Shown one piece after another: positions 7,684 through 15,715 of a DNA stretch of 64,000 bases; position 1 is the first letter of the stretch, and every line of letters begins with the position of its first letter. The notes under the pieces were generated by a model, which had not been told where the DNA came from, searched no databases, and saw only the letters and a list, made by a program, of their open reading frames with translations. Source of the DNA: Dehalococcoidia bacterium (GTDB lineage Bacteria > Chloroflexota > Dehalococcoidia > SM23-28-2 > HRBIN24); NCBI GenBank assembly GCA_032249735.1, contig JAVVHA010000005.1, positions 1 through 64,000 of the forward strand. The letters are read 5' to 3'. The translations under genes and the position numbers were made by a program.

Positions 7684-8346
7684 TCAGCCCCCCTCATGGC
7701 CCAGCCGACTCATCAGCCCGAGGGAGAGGACCACCTCCTTGGTGTGGAGGGCGCCATCTGTCTGAAGGACACGCAAAAGGTCCTGGGGTTCGTCCACGTC
7801 GTAGGCCAACGGCTCGAGGCGGAGGACGGCCGTTGGCACATTTCTGGCCACGGCCTCCCGGCGGTGAGCGGTGAAGCTCCGGGGACCAAAACGGAAGGGC
7901 ACGGCGTCCGGAGGGGTCAGCGCCAGGGCGTTGGTGCCGCCGTCGGCCGCAGGGACGATGGCCATGCCTCGTGGCCGGGGGAGGGATTGCACTATCTCCT
8001 CCACCAAGGCGGGGCTAAGGGTGGGGACGTCAGCGGGCATGACCAGCAGGGCAGTGGCCCCACGGCCCGACAGGATGGAGGCGGCGTGGCCGAGAGCGGC
8101 GTTGAGGCCCATGGCCTGGGGCGGTTCAGGAATGGGATGGGCGCCCAGCCTCTCGGCGTGGGAGAGCACCGCCGGATCGGGGCTCACCACCGCCAAGTAG
8201 GCGATGGACGCTGCCCCTAGGAGGGCTGTCAGCACGTCGGTGAGCATGGCCAGGGCCAGGCGTTGTCGCTCCTGGGGGTCAAGGATGGCGGCCATGCGCT
8301 CCTTCACCCCTCCCAGGGCCTTCAGGGGGACTAGTGCTGCTATCAT
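7684..8346 (-). CDS. cofC: 2-phospho-L-lactate / PEP guanylyltransferase (CofC/FbiD)
   Basis: 220 residues. The N-terminal ALVPLKALGGVKERM, then LALAMLTDVLTAL, the GLNAALGHAA block, LVMPADVPTL and the IVPAADGGTNAL segment are the CofC/FbiD pattern of the MobA-like nucleotidyltransferase fold. The enzyme makes lactyl- or enolpyruvyl-diphospho-5'-guanosine for CofD. Its ATG overlaps the TGA of cofD (ATGA), so the two steps are translationally coupled, and its stop directly abuts the FbiB-like gene. Confidence 0.92.
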   Translation of the reverse strand: MIAALVPLKALGGVKERMAAILDPQERQRLALAMLTDVLTALLGAASIAYLAVVSPDPAVLSHAERLGAHPIPEPPQAMGLNAALGHAASILSGRGATALLVMPADVPTLSPALVEEIVQSLPRPRGMAIVPAADGGTNALALTPPDAVPFRFGPRSFTAHRREAVARNVPTAVLRLEPLAYDVDEPQDLLRVLQTDGALHTKEVVLSLGLMSRLGHEGG

Positions 8347-9275
8347 CTCCTCACCCCCAGGGCTGCCAGGACTGACCTGGCCAGGGCCTCTTTCTTGCTT
8401 ACATCAGTCATTATCGTATCGGTCACCATCACCTCCAAGCCCAAGGCAGCCACCTGGGGCGCCAGGTGAGCGTCCGCCTGGTCGATGACCATGATACGCA
8501 GGAAGTCGGCATACAATCGGGCCACCGTCACAGGGCTGGGCTCCAGGCCCAGGTGACGCATAAGGCGGTCGGCGGGACCCTTTAGGGCCGCTCCCCCTAC
8601 GATGGGGCTTATGGCGGCTACCGGGACGGTGGCCTGCCGAAGGGCCTCGCGCACCCCAGGCACAGCCAGGACGGGGCCGATGCTCAGGATGGGGTTGGAG
8701 GGCGCTACGATGATGGCCTGGGAACGGGCTATGGCCTCAAGCACCCCAGGGGCAGGTTTGGCCTCCTCCGCTCCCACATAGACCACCCGCCGCACCGGCA
8801 CTTGCGCCGCCAGGCGCACGAAATAGTCCTGAAAGTCCAGGAGCCCGTCCTCCGTCTCCAGCTTGGTGCGGAGTGGGTCATCGGTGGCGGGCAGGAGGGC
8901 ACACCGAAGGCCGAAGGCGCGGGCGATATCGGCCGTGGCCTCCGATAGCCTGCGGCCCTGGCGCAGCAGGTTAGTGCGGTGGAGGCAGGTGGCCAGGTCG
9001 CGGTCCCCCAAACGGAACCAGGTCTGGTAGCCGAAGCGGGCCAGCGCCTCCACCACGGCGAAGGTATCGTTGCGGATACCGAAGGTGCGCTCCTCGTCGG
9101 CCACCCCGGCCAAGTGGTAAGTGATGTTGTCTAGGTCTGGCGAGACATAGAGCCCGTACATCTCAGCATCGTCTCCCACATTGGCTACCACGGTGACCTC
9201 TTCAGGGGGCACGGTTCGCACCAGGCCCTGCAGGAACCTGGCCGCCCCCGTGCCACCGGCTATGACCACGATCAT
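8343..9275 (-). CDS. cofD: 2-phospho-L-lactate transferase (CofD/FbiA)
   Basis: 310 residues. VIAGGTGAARFLQGL at the N-terminus is the CofD glycine motif; NVGDDAEMYGLYVSPDLD supplies the metal and nucleotide contacts, and WFRLGDRDLATCLHRT and APSNPILSIGPVL are further family blocks. The enzyme transfers the phospho-lactyl (or phosphoenolpyruvyl) group to Fo to give (dehydro-)F420-0. The start is the ATG at 9273-9275, whose bases overlap the TGA of mutS2; any longer reading would lie inside mutS2. Confidence 0.95.
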   Translation of the reverse strand: MIVVIAGGTGAARFLQGLVRTVPPEEVTVVANVGDDAEMYGLYVSPDLDNITYHLAGVADEERTFGIRNDTFAVVEALARFGYQTWFRLGDRDLATCLHRTNLLRQGRRLSEATADIARAFGLRCALLPATDDPLRTKLETEDGLLDFQDYFVRLAAQVPVRRVVYVGAEEAKPAPGVLEAIARSQAIIVAPSNPILSIGPVLAVPGVREALRQATVPVAAISPIVGGAALKGPADRLMRHLGLEPSPVTVARLYADFLRIMVIDQADAHLAPQVAALGLEVMVTDTIMTDVSKKEALARSVLAALGVRR

Positions 9276-11644
9276 GACACTACCTCCACGATGGTGACCC
9301 CTTCTCCCCCTTCCCGAGGGTCGCCGGGCCTGTAGGACTTTACCAGGGGATGGGAGGCCAGAAGGTCGCGCACCGCCCGACGGAGGATGCCCGCTCCCTT
9401 GCCATGGACGATACGTAGCTGGCGGAGGCCAGCGCGGAAGGCCAGGTCCAGATGCCTCTCCACCAGGGGGAGGGCCTCGTCCGTGGTGAGGCCTCTTATC
9501 TCGAGCTCGGCGGGAGGGGCTGGAGGCGGGGTTGGGACCTCCACCCCTGAGGACCCATGGGGCGCCCCCTCTTCCACCCTCTCCACCTCCGAGAGAGGCA
9601 CGCGCAGGCGTAGACGTCCCACCTGCACCTCTAGCTCGCCGTTCTCCTGGGGGCCCGCCAGCACGGTACCTGGGGCACTTATGCCCCGCAGCCACACCAC
9701 CTGGCCAGGGCCCACCGGCGGCGGAGGTGGGCGCAGGGCCGCCTCTCGGTCAGCCAAAGCCTCCTCTTGGCTTTCTACTTCCTCCAAGAGGCGGCGGGCA
9801 CGGGCGAGGGCGCGCCAGGCTCTACGAGACCTCTGGGCCTTGGAGACGAGGCGCTCCACCTCCTGGAGACGACGGCGGGCCTGGGCCAGCATCTCCGTGA
9901 GCTCTCGTCTGGCTTCTGCCAAGTCCCGCAGCCGCTGCTGTCGGATGGAGGCCAGCTGGGCCTCCATCTCCCGCCGCAGGGACTCCGTCTGCTGTCGGGC
10001 CTCCTCCTGAGCCCTGCGTTCCGCCTGCGCCTTTCGCCTCTCCTCCTCCAGGTCTAGGAGAAGCCTCTCCATCTCCCGATGAGCAGGGGAGAGGGAGCGG
10101 GAGGCCTCCTCCAGGATGGGCTCTGGCAGGCCCAGACGGCGGGCGATGGCCAAGGCGTTGGACTGCCCAGGCATCCCCATGCGTAAGCGGAAGGTGGGGC
10201 TCAGGGTCTGGGGATCGAACTCCATGGAAGCGTTCATCATGCCCGGGGTGGCGTGGGCCAGGGCCTTCAGCTCCCCATGGTGAGTGGTGGCCACCACCAA
10301 GCAGCCCCGCTCCAGCAGATGAAGGAGAAGGGCGCGGGCCAAGGCCGCTCCCTCCGTGGGCTCCGTCCCGGCGCCCAGTTCGTCTAGGAGGACCAGGCTT
10401 TCAGACGTAAGGCGCCGCAAAGTGCCCACGATGTTGCCCATGTGGGCGCTGAAGGTGGATAGGGACTGCTCGATGCCCTGCTCATCGCCGATATCGGCGT
10501 AGACGCCATCGAACACGGGAAGCACACTCTGCTCGTCTGCTGGCACTGGTAGACCGGCTTGTGCCATGAGGGACAGCAGCCCCACCGTCTTAAGGGCCAC
10601 CGTCTTGCCACCGGTGTTGGGTCCGGTGATGACCAGCACGCGGAAGCCCACCTCATCTCCCAGGTGAAGGGAGAGGGGCACCACCTCCCCCCGCAAAAGG
10701 GGATGCCTGGCGTTGACCAAGCGCAGAAGAGATGGTCGAGGGCGCAGCCAGTGGGGCTCTCCGTCTGGCTGGGGGAGGGGGCAGCCCAGCTCATCGGCCA
10801 AGCGGGCCTTGGCCAAGGCCAGGTCCAGGCGGGCCAGGGCCTGAAGTGCCCTTAGGATGGCGGGCCCCTGTTGGCCCACCAGGGCGGAGAGACGTCGCAG
10901 CACCCTCTCCGTCTCCCTCTCCTCCTCCAGCTGTAGCTCTCGCCAGCGGTTGGCCTCCTCCACCACCTCCAACGGCTCCAAGAAGACGGTGGCCCCAGAG
11001 GCAGAGACATCGTGCACGATGCCCGGCAACTGGTGACGCATCTCGGCACGTATAGGAAGGACGTAGCGTCCGCCCCGCATGGTTATGATGGGTTCCTGCA
11101 ACACCTGACGGCCCAGGGGCGAGGACATTATCTGCTCCATGTGGCGGATGAGACGGTCGTGTGCCCGCTTCACTTCCCTCCGTAGCTCTTGCAGGGCTGG
11201 GCTGGCCTCGTCTGTCACCTGCCCCCTCTCATCGATGCACCGCTCAATCTCGCGGATGAGGGGCGTGAATTCGGCCACCCGGTCGACTATCGTCGCCAAG
11301 GTGGGGAGGAGCTCCCGCAGGCTGCCCACAAGCCCCCGCATGGTGCGGGCCAGGGACAGGGTGGTGGCTACCTCCCGCAGCTCTTGGGGGCCCAGGACGT
11401 GCCCTTTGGCCGCTTGTCTGGCCAGGTCTCGCACATCTGCTGCCGAGGCCAGGGAGAGGCCGGGTCGCAAGGAGAGGAGCTTGCGGGCCTCCGCTGTCTC
11501 CCGCTGGCGCCGCACCACCTCTTGGAAGCGGGAGGAAGGGACGAGGCGACGGGCCAGCTCCCGCCCCAGGGGAGAGGTGCACAGCCTCTCCAGACGGGCT
11601 AGGATCTTATCGAACTCCAGGGTTTGCAAGTGTTTGGCGTCCAA
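9272..11644 (-). CDS. mutS2: MutS2 endonuclease
   Basis: 790 residues, the usual length. Core and lever helices come first, then the ATPase with Walker A GPNTGGKTVALKT, DIGDEQ (Walker B side) and STFSAHM, a long coiled coil around residues 510-620 rich in Arg, Glu and Gln, the KOW-like part, and a C-terminal Smr nuclease domain (LEIRGLTTDEAL ... RIVHGKGAGILRRAV). MutS2 acts on branched DNA and on collided ribosomes; it is not a mismatch repair protein. The start codon is TTG (11642-11644), 2 bases after the AMMECR1 gene. No biochemical link with the downstream F420 genes is known; they are simply joined by the ATGA overlap. Confidence 0.95.
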   Translation of the reverse strand: MDAKHLQTLEFDKILARLERLCTSPLGRELARRLVPSSRFQEVVRRQRETAEARKLLSLRPGLSLASAADVRDLARQAAKGHVLGPQELREVATTLSLARTMRGLVGSLRELLPTLATIVDRVAEFTPLIREIERCIDERGQVTDEASPALQELRREVKRAHDRLIRHMEQIMSSPLGRQVLQEPIITMRGGRYVLPIRAEMRHQLPGIVHDVSASGATVFLEPLEVVEEANRWRELQLEEERETERVLRRLSALVGQQGPAILRALQALARLDLALAKARLADELGCPLPQPDGEPHWLRPRPSLLRLVNARHPLLRGEVVPLSLHLGDEVGFRVLVITGPNTGGKTVALKTVGLLSLMAQAGLPVPADEQSVLPVFDGVYADIGDEQGIEQSLSTFSAHMGNIVGTLRRLTSESLVLLDELGAGTEPTEGAALARALLLHLLERGCLVVATTHHGELKALAHATPGMMNASMEFDPQTLSPTFRLRMGMPGQSNALAIARRLGLPEPILEEASRSLSPAHREMERLLLDLEEERRKAQAERRAQEEARQQTESLRREMEAQLASIRQQRLRDLAEARRELTEMLAQARRRLQEVERLVSKAQRSRRAWRALARARRLLEEVESQEEALADREAALRPPPPPVGPGQVVWLRGISAPGTVLAGPQENGELEVQVGRLRLRVPLSEVERVEEGAPHGSSGVEVPTPPPAPPAELEIRGLTTDEALPLVERHLDLAFRAGLRQLRIVHGKGAGILRRAVRDLLASHPLVKSYRPGDPREGGEGVTIVEVVS

Positions 11645-11646
11645 GG

Positions 11647-12972
11647 TCAGGTCAACCTGATGACGGTAAAGCGGTAGAGCTCCACTTCGTGGTCCTCGAG
11701 GGGGATGCCGGCCTTGGCCTTGGCGATAGCTAACTGTCGATCTACGGTGTCTACCCCTTCCAAATCGGGCAGTAGGAGGCCCTTTCGGAACCCCTTGCGC
11801 ACGATGACCCCATACCGCTTGGGGTCCAGCTCCTCTGGGCCCCGCACCCTCTCCGGGGGCGAGAGCACGTCTACCGTGTAAGTAAGCTCCCCTAGCTCAT
11901 CAGGGGATATAGGAGGGAAACGTGGGTCTCTTGTAGCACTCTCGATGGCCCGTTCCACTACCTCCTCGGCCAGGGTAGGGCAGGTGGGCTCGATGGTGCC
12001 GAGGCACCCGCGCAGGGCACCGTCCTTAGTCTTGATGGAGACGAAGACGCCAGCCCGCGGCGGCAGCCCGGCCAAGGCCTCGGGGGAGAGCTGGGGCTCC
12101 ACCTTCTCGCCGCGCAAGATGTAGGCCTCCACCGCCTCCTTAGCCAGCTGGGCCAGGGGATGATGAGGATAGACCTCTTCCACCTCCACGGCCACCACCA
12201 TATAGCCCACGCCCCACGGCCCCTCATGGGAGAGGACGCGGGGCCGCACCTTTAGGCCGGCCAGGGCCCCCATGAGGAAGCTGAGGGAGGGGACGGCATC
12301 GTCCCCCGCGCGCTCCCGCAGCTCCTCAGGGATGGATAGGACAGCCTCCACATCCCAGCGGGCCATGGCCTCCTCCAAGCGTCGGTCCAGCTCTGGCCCC
12401 GCTGGGTCGAACCCATAGGGACCCTCTGGGGAGAGGCGGTGGGAGAGGTCAGCGCTGGCGATGATAGCTGCTGGCCTCCCTACCTTCTCCAGGGCCCGCC
12501 GCACCGCCTGGCCGAGACGGAAGTGCTCTCGTGGCGGAAGGAAAGACACGTTCATCACCACCAGCCGGGCCCCTTCCACGGCGGGCCTTAGATAGTACAG
12601 GGGCACGGTGCACGACCAGTCCAGGTCCCACTGGTGAACCACCTGCAGGGGGATGCCGCGGTGCTGTGTTTCCTCACGAATGGCGTGCACCGCCTCACGG
12701 GCCACGGGGAAGCGGAAGCGCACCTGGTAAGCGCCCCACTGGCCGAAATCCCCCTCCGCCCAGGGGGCATCCAGGATGACGAAGCTCCGTGGGTGGACGG
12801 GGCCGTGGGTGGCCATGAGCACCACCACCTCGGGGTGGTGACGTCGCATCTCCTGGGCTACTTGCCTCAGGGCGTCCAGGGTGCGCTGGACCTCCCTCTC
12901 CCTACCCCTCCCTATCTCGGGCACAATGATGGGAGGATGGGGCGATACGCATGCATACCGGATGACGCTCAT
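11647..12972 (-). CDS. LigB-like dioxygenase domain fused to AMMECR1 domain
   Basis: 441 residues. The first half (about 1-265) matches class III extradiol dioxygenase/MEMO-type folds: SPHPPIIVPEIG, then VVLMATHGPV, and SADLSHRLSPEGP, whose His and Asp would be metal ligands. The second half (about 270-441) is an AMMECR1 domain with the conserved core GALRGCLGTIEP, SATRDPRFPPI and the KGFRKGLLLPDL block. This is the AmmeMemoRadiSam protein A arrangement; the radical-SAM partner is not in the window. ATG 12972 is preferred; a TTG four codons upstream is possible. First gene of the mutS2-F420-rarA group. The reaction is not established. Confidence 0.88.
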   Translation of the reverse strand: MSVIRYACVSPHPPIIVPEIGRGREREVQRTLDALRQVAQEMRRHHPEVVVLMATHGPVHPRSFVILDAPWAEGDFGQWGAYQVRFRFPVAREAVHAIREETQHRGIPLQVVHQWDLDWSCTVPLYYLRPAVEGARLVVMNVSFLPPREHFRLGQAVRRALEKVGRPAAIIASADLSHRLSPEGPYGFDPAGPELDRRLEEAMARWDVEAVLSIPEELRERAGDDAVPSLSFLMGALAGLKVRPRVLSHEGPWGVGYMVVAVEVEEVYPHHPLAQLAKEAVEAYILRGEKVEPQLSPEALAGLPPRAGVFVSIKTKDGALRGCLGTIEPTCPTLAEEVVERAIESATRDPRFPPISPDELGELTYTVDVLSPPERVRGPEELDPKRYGVIVRKGFRKGLLLPDLEGVDTVDRQLAIAKAKAGIPLEDHEVELYRFTVIRLT

Positions 12973-12989
12973 GGCCCCTGTCAAGAAAG

Positions 12990-12995
12990 ATTATA
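12990..12995 (-). promoter_or_regulatory. Consensus -10 hexamer before the AMMECR1-mutS2 operon
   Basis: On the minus strand the sequence reads TATAAT at 12995-12990, 17 bases before the ATG at 12972. A convincing -35 is not seen at 16-18 bases upstream, and the implied leader would be only about 10 bases long. It may still start the operon, since this is the only clear hexamer in the 171-base gap after selA. Confidence 0.35.
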
Positions 12996-13051
12996 GGCCC
13001 ACTTTTGGCAGCCCGTGACCATGCCCCGAGCGCCCACCGGGCACCACCTGC

Positions 13052-13105
13052 GGTGTTTCTAGCGGTGGCTGTAGCCTCTGCGATGGCGTTGCCGAAAGAA
13101 ACACC
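13052..13105 (-). ncRNA. Possible structured RNA: 8-bp outer stem enclosing two hairpins
   Basis: In the gap between selA and the AMMECR1 gene, the minus strand has an outer stem GGTGTTTC (13105-13098) with GAAACACC (13059-13052). Between its arms lie GGC-AAC-GCC and GGCT-AC-AGCC hairpins, giving a three-way-junction shape. No known riboswitch or tRNA-Sec signature is recognised. It could be a leader element, or a chance fold in GC-rich sequence. Conservation across relatives is not known to me. Confidence 0.25.
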
Positions 13106-13143
13106 CGTCATCGGTCCCGTGATGGGAAAGAGCAGGTGACGGG

Positions 13144-14511
13144 TCATGGTTCTGACGCCAGTGCCTTTTTCACTGCCTCCACCAGCTCCCGGTCTTGATG
13201 GGGTAGGACCGTGCGGGGGTCCAGAAGCAAGGCCTCGGCCTCGATGCGCCCTACCACCGGCGGATGCCCCGTACGCAGCCGGCGGGCCAAGGCGGCCAGC
13301 CATCCCCCTTCCCCGGCGATGGCCACCGCCCAGGTAGGTAGCCCCTCCCCAGGCAGGCTTCCCCCGCCCACCATGGAGGTGGAAGGGCGCACTTGGGCCC
13401 GCCCGCCTATGGCCCGGGCCCACCGCCGGGCCCGTCGCTCCAGCTCCTTCAACGGGGTGGCGATCATGCGCCAAACAGGCAGCTTCTCTAGCGCCTCCCC
13501 CCGGAGGTAGTGGATGAGGGTCACCTGTAGGGCGGCCATGTTGGCCTTGTCCAGACGCACCGCCCGCGCCAGCGGATGCCTGCGCATCTGCTCCACCAGG
13601 TTGCGCCGCCCCAGCACGATGCCTGCCTGCGGCCCCCCGAGGAGCTTGTCTGCCGAGAAGAAGACCAAGTCCGCCCCCTCCCGTAGCGAATCCTGTGGCC
13701 GTGGCTCCGGTGCCAGGCCAAACTGGGTGGTGTCCAGAAGACATCCCGAGCCCAAGTCGTCCAGGAGGAGGAGACCACGCCTCCTGGCCAGATGGGCCAG
13801 CTCCTTTAGGGGGACGGCACACGTAAACCCCACGATGCGGAAGTTGCTGGTATGCACCCGGAGGATGGCCGCCGTATCGGGGGTGATGGCTGCCTCATAG
13901 TCGTGGGCGTAAGTGCGGTTGGTGGTGCCCACCTCCACCAGGCGGGCCCCCGATTGCCGCAGGATCTCCGGGATGCGGAACCCCCCTCCGATCTCCACCG
14001 CCTGGCCACGCGAGACCAACACCTCCCTCCCCTGGCAGAGGGCAGTCAGGGCCAGCAGGACAGCAGCGGCGTTGTTGTTCACCACCATAGCCGCTTCCGC
14101 CCCTGTGAGGCGGCGCAGCAGCTCCTCCACGTGGGCCAGGCGTGAACCCCTACCCCCTGCCTCCAGGTCCAGCTCCAGGTTGCAGTAGCCAGCACAGGCC
14201 TTGGCCATGGCCTCTATCGCCTCTTGGGAAAGGGGGGCCCTCCCTAAGTTGGTATGGATGATGATGCCTGTGGCGTTGATGACGGGTCGCAGGGACGGTC
14301 GCAGCACCGCCTCCGCCCGGTGGAGCACCGCCTCCACCACCTGCTCCAAGGAGATGGGAGGCTTCCCCTGCGCGATGGCCTGCCGTGCCTCGGCAAGCAC
14401 TTCCCGCACCAGCTCCTTCAGCAAGGGGCCATCGCCCCACTGGCGTAGGCGAGGGTCAGATAGCACCCGCTCCACGCTGGGGAGGGAGCGGAAAGGGCTT
14501 TCCTCGGTCAT
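13144..14511 (-). CDS. selA: L-seryl-tRNA(Sec) selenium transferase (SelA)
   Basis: 455 residues, normal for the bacterial decameric SelA. It converts Ser-tRNA(Sec) to Sec-tRNA(Sec) with selenophosphate. Landmarks: INATGIIIHTNLGRAPLS, VVNNNAAAVLLAL, and the PLP lysine in SADKLLGGPQAGI (about residue 290). The C-terminal LLLDPRTVLPHQDRELVEAV is also typical. selB, selC and selD are not next to it in the window and no gene here shows an in-frame UGA, so its selenoprotein clients are elsewhere. Confidence 0.95.
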   Translation of the reverse strand: MTEESPFRSLPSVERVLSDPRLRQWGDGPLLKELVREVLAEARQAIAQGKPPISLEQVVEAVLHRAEAVLRPSLRPVINATGIIIHTNLGRAPLSQEAIEAMAKACAGYCNLELDLEAGGRGSRLAHVEELLRRLTGAEAAMVVNNNAAAVLLALTALCQGREVLVSRGQAVEIGGGFRIPEILRQSGARLVEVGTTNRTYAHDYEAAITPDTAAILRVHTSNFRIVGFTCAVPLKELAHLARRRGLLLLDDLGSGCLLDTTQFGLAPEPRPQDSLREGADLVFFSADKLLGGPQAGIVLGRRNLVEQMRRHPLARAVRLDKANMAALQVTLIHYLRGEALEKLPVWRMIATPLKELERRARRWARAIGGRAQVRPSTSMVGGGSLPGEGLPTWAVAIAGEGGWLAALARRLRTGHPPVVGRIEAEALLLDPRTVLPHQDRELVEAVKKALASEP

Positions 14512-14558
14512 CGCTTCTTCGCGCCTATTCTAGCACGGGTAAGGATATGCGCCGTCGC

Positions 14559-14585
14559 TTGACCACCATATATGAAGGCTATAAC
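14559..14585 (+). promoter_or_regulatory. Promoter candidate for the aminotransferase-serA pair
   Basis: TTGACC (14559-14564) and TATAAC (14580-14585) are both 5 of 6 to consensus but only 15 bases apart, slightly short. Transcription would begin near 14592, about 25 bases before the ATG at 14617. The same 105-base gap must also hold the selA promoter on the other strand, for which TAGAAT near 14537-14532 is a weak -10 candidate. Confidence 0.45.
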
Positions 14586-14616
14586 ATGAAGGCGCAACCC
14601 CTTGGGAGGTATTTGC

Positions 14617-15714
14617 ATGAACCTGCGTATACCTGGCCCCACACCCTGCCCGCCCCAGGTGCTGGCGGCCGTGGCCAAGCCCATGATCAACCACCGAGGC
14701 CGCCACTTCGCCGAGCTCATAGGGCGGGTGGTGGAGCGGCTAAAGCGCTTCTACCGCACCCAGGGTGACGTTTTGGTGCTCACGGCCTCCGGCACTGGTG
14801 GGCTGGAGGCGGCGGTGGTCAATACCCTCTCCCCCGGTGATCGGGTGCTGGCGGTGGTGATTGGCGCCTTTGGCGAGAGGTTCGCGGCCATTGCCCAGGC
14901 GTATGGGGCGGAGGTGGTGCGTCTGGAGTATGAGTGGGGGCGAGCTGCCGACCCTGATGATGTGCGCCGCGTCCTCTCCCGCGACCCGCGGATAAAGGCT
15001 GTGCTTGTCACCCATAACGAGACCTCCACCGGCGTCACCAACCCCTTGAAGGAGCTAGCAGCGGTGGTGCGGGAGCATGAGAGGCTCCTGTTGGTAGACG
15101 CCGTCAGCTCCCTTGGCGCCATCCCCCTGGAGACGGATGCCTGGGGCCTGGACGTGGTGGTCACCGGCTCCCAGAAGGGGTGGATGGTGCCTCCTGGTCT
15201 GGCCTTCGTCTCGGTGAGCCAACGGGCGTGGGAGGCCTATAGGGAGGCCAAGATGCCCCGGTTCTACCTGGACCTGGGCCGTCATAAGGAGGCGCTGGAA
15301 CGGGGGCAGACCCCTTGGACGCCGGCCCTCTCCGTCCTCTTCGGCCTGGACGTGGCCCTAGAGATGATGGAGGCGGAGGGCTTAGAGAACATCTTCGCTC
15401 GTCATGCCCGCATAGGGGAGATGACCCGCCAAGGGGTCAAGGCGCTGGGACTGCGCCTGCTGGCCGACGATCGCTACGCCTCCAACACCGTCACCGCCGT
15501 AGTTGTCCCCGACGGGGTGGACGAGCGGGCCCTGCGCCGCCTCCTGGAGGACGAGTATGGGGTAGTGCTGGCTGGGGGCCAGGGCAAGCTATCGGGCAAG
15601 ATCTTTCGCATCGGCCACCTGGGCTGGGTGACGGAGGAGGACATAAGGGACACCTTGGACAGCCTGGCCCAGGCCCTCCCCCGTGTGGGATATCAATTGC
15701 CCAGTCGCGCCTGA
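14617..15714 (+). CDS. Class V aminotransferase, probable phosphoserine or alanine-glyoxylate type
   Basis: 365 residues of PLP fold type I. PGPTPCPPQVL at the N-terminus, LTASGTGGLEAAV, the VDAVSSLG aspartate and the PLP lysine in VTGSQKGWMVPPG (near residue 188) match the serine-pyruvate/alanine-glyoxylate aminotransferase family. ATG 14617 is chosen for the GGGAGGT box 7 bases upstream. Its stop is one base before the serA start. In Thermotoga and other anaerobes a gene of this family beside serA is taken to be the phosphoserine aminotransferase; that role is the most likely here, since no classical serC is seen. Confidence 0.85.
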   Translation: MNLRIPGPTPCPPQVLAAVAKPMINHRGRHFAELIGRVVERLKRFYRTQGDVLVLTASGTGGLEAAVVNTLSPGDRVLAVVIGAFGERFAAIAQAYGAEVVRLEYEWGRAADPDDVRRVLSRDPRIKAVLVTHNETSTGVTNPLKELAAVVREHERLLLVDAVSSLGAIPLETDAWGLDVVVTGSQKGWMVPPGLAFVSVSQRAWEAYREAKMPRFYLDLGRHKEALERGQTPWTPALSVLFGLDVALEMMEAEGLENIFARHARIGEMTRQGVKALGLRLLADDRYASNTVTAVVVPDGVDERALRRLLEDEYGVVLAGGQGKLSGKIFRIGHLGWVTEEDIRDTLDSLAQALPRVGYQLPSRA

Positions 15715-15715
15715 G

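Noticed and set aside
9272-9695. Longer N-terminus for CofD (140 extra codons)
   Set aside because: It would lie entirely inside the end of mutS2; the CofD family begins at the glycine motif right after the ATG at 9275.
12973-13143. tRNA-Sec after selA
   Set aside because: No TCA anticodon loop, TTCGA loop or long acceptor stem could be folded on either strand.
12902-13822. 306-codon open frame through the selA end and the following gap
   Set aside because: Most of it is an alternative frame of selA; the part in the gap has no motif and would run into the AMMECR1 gene.
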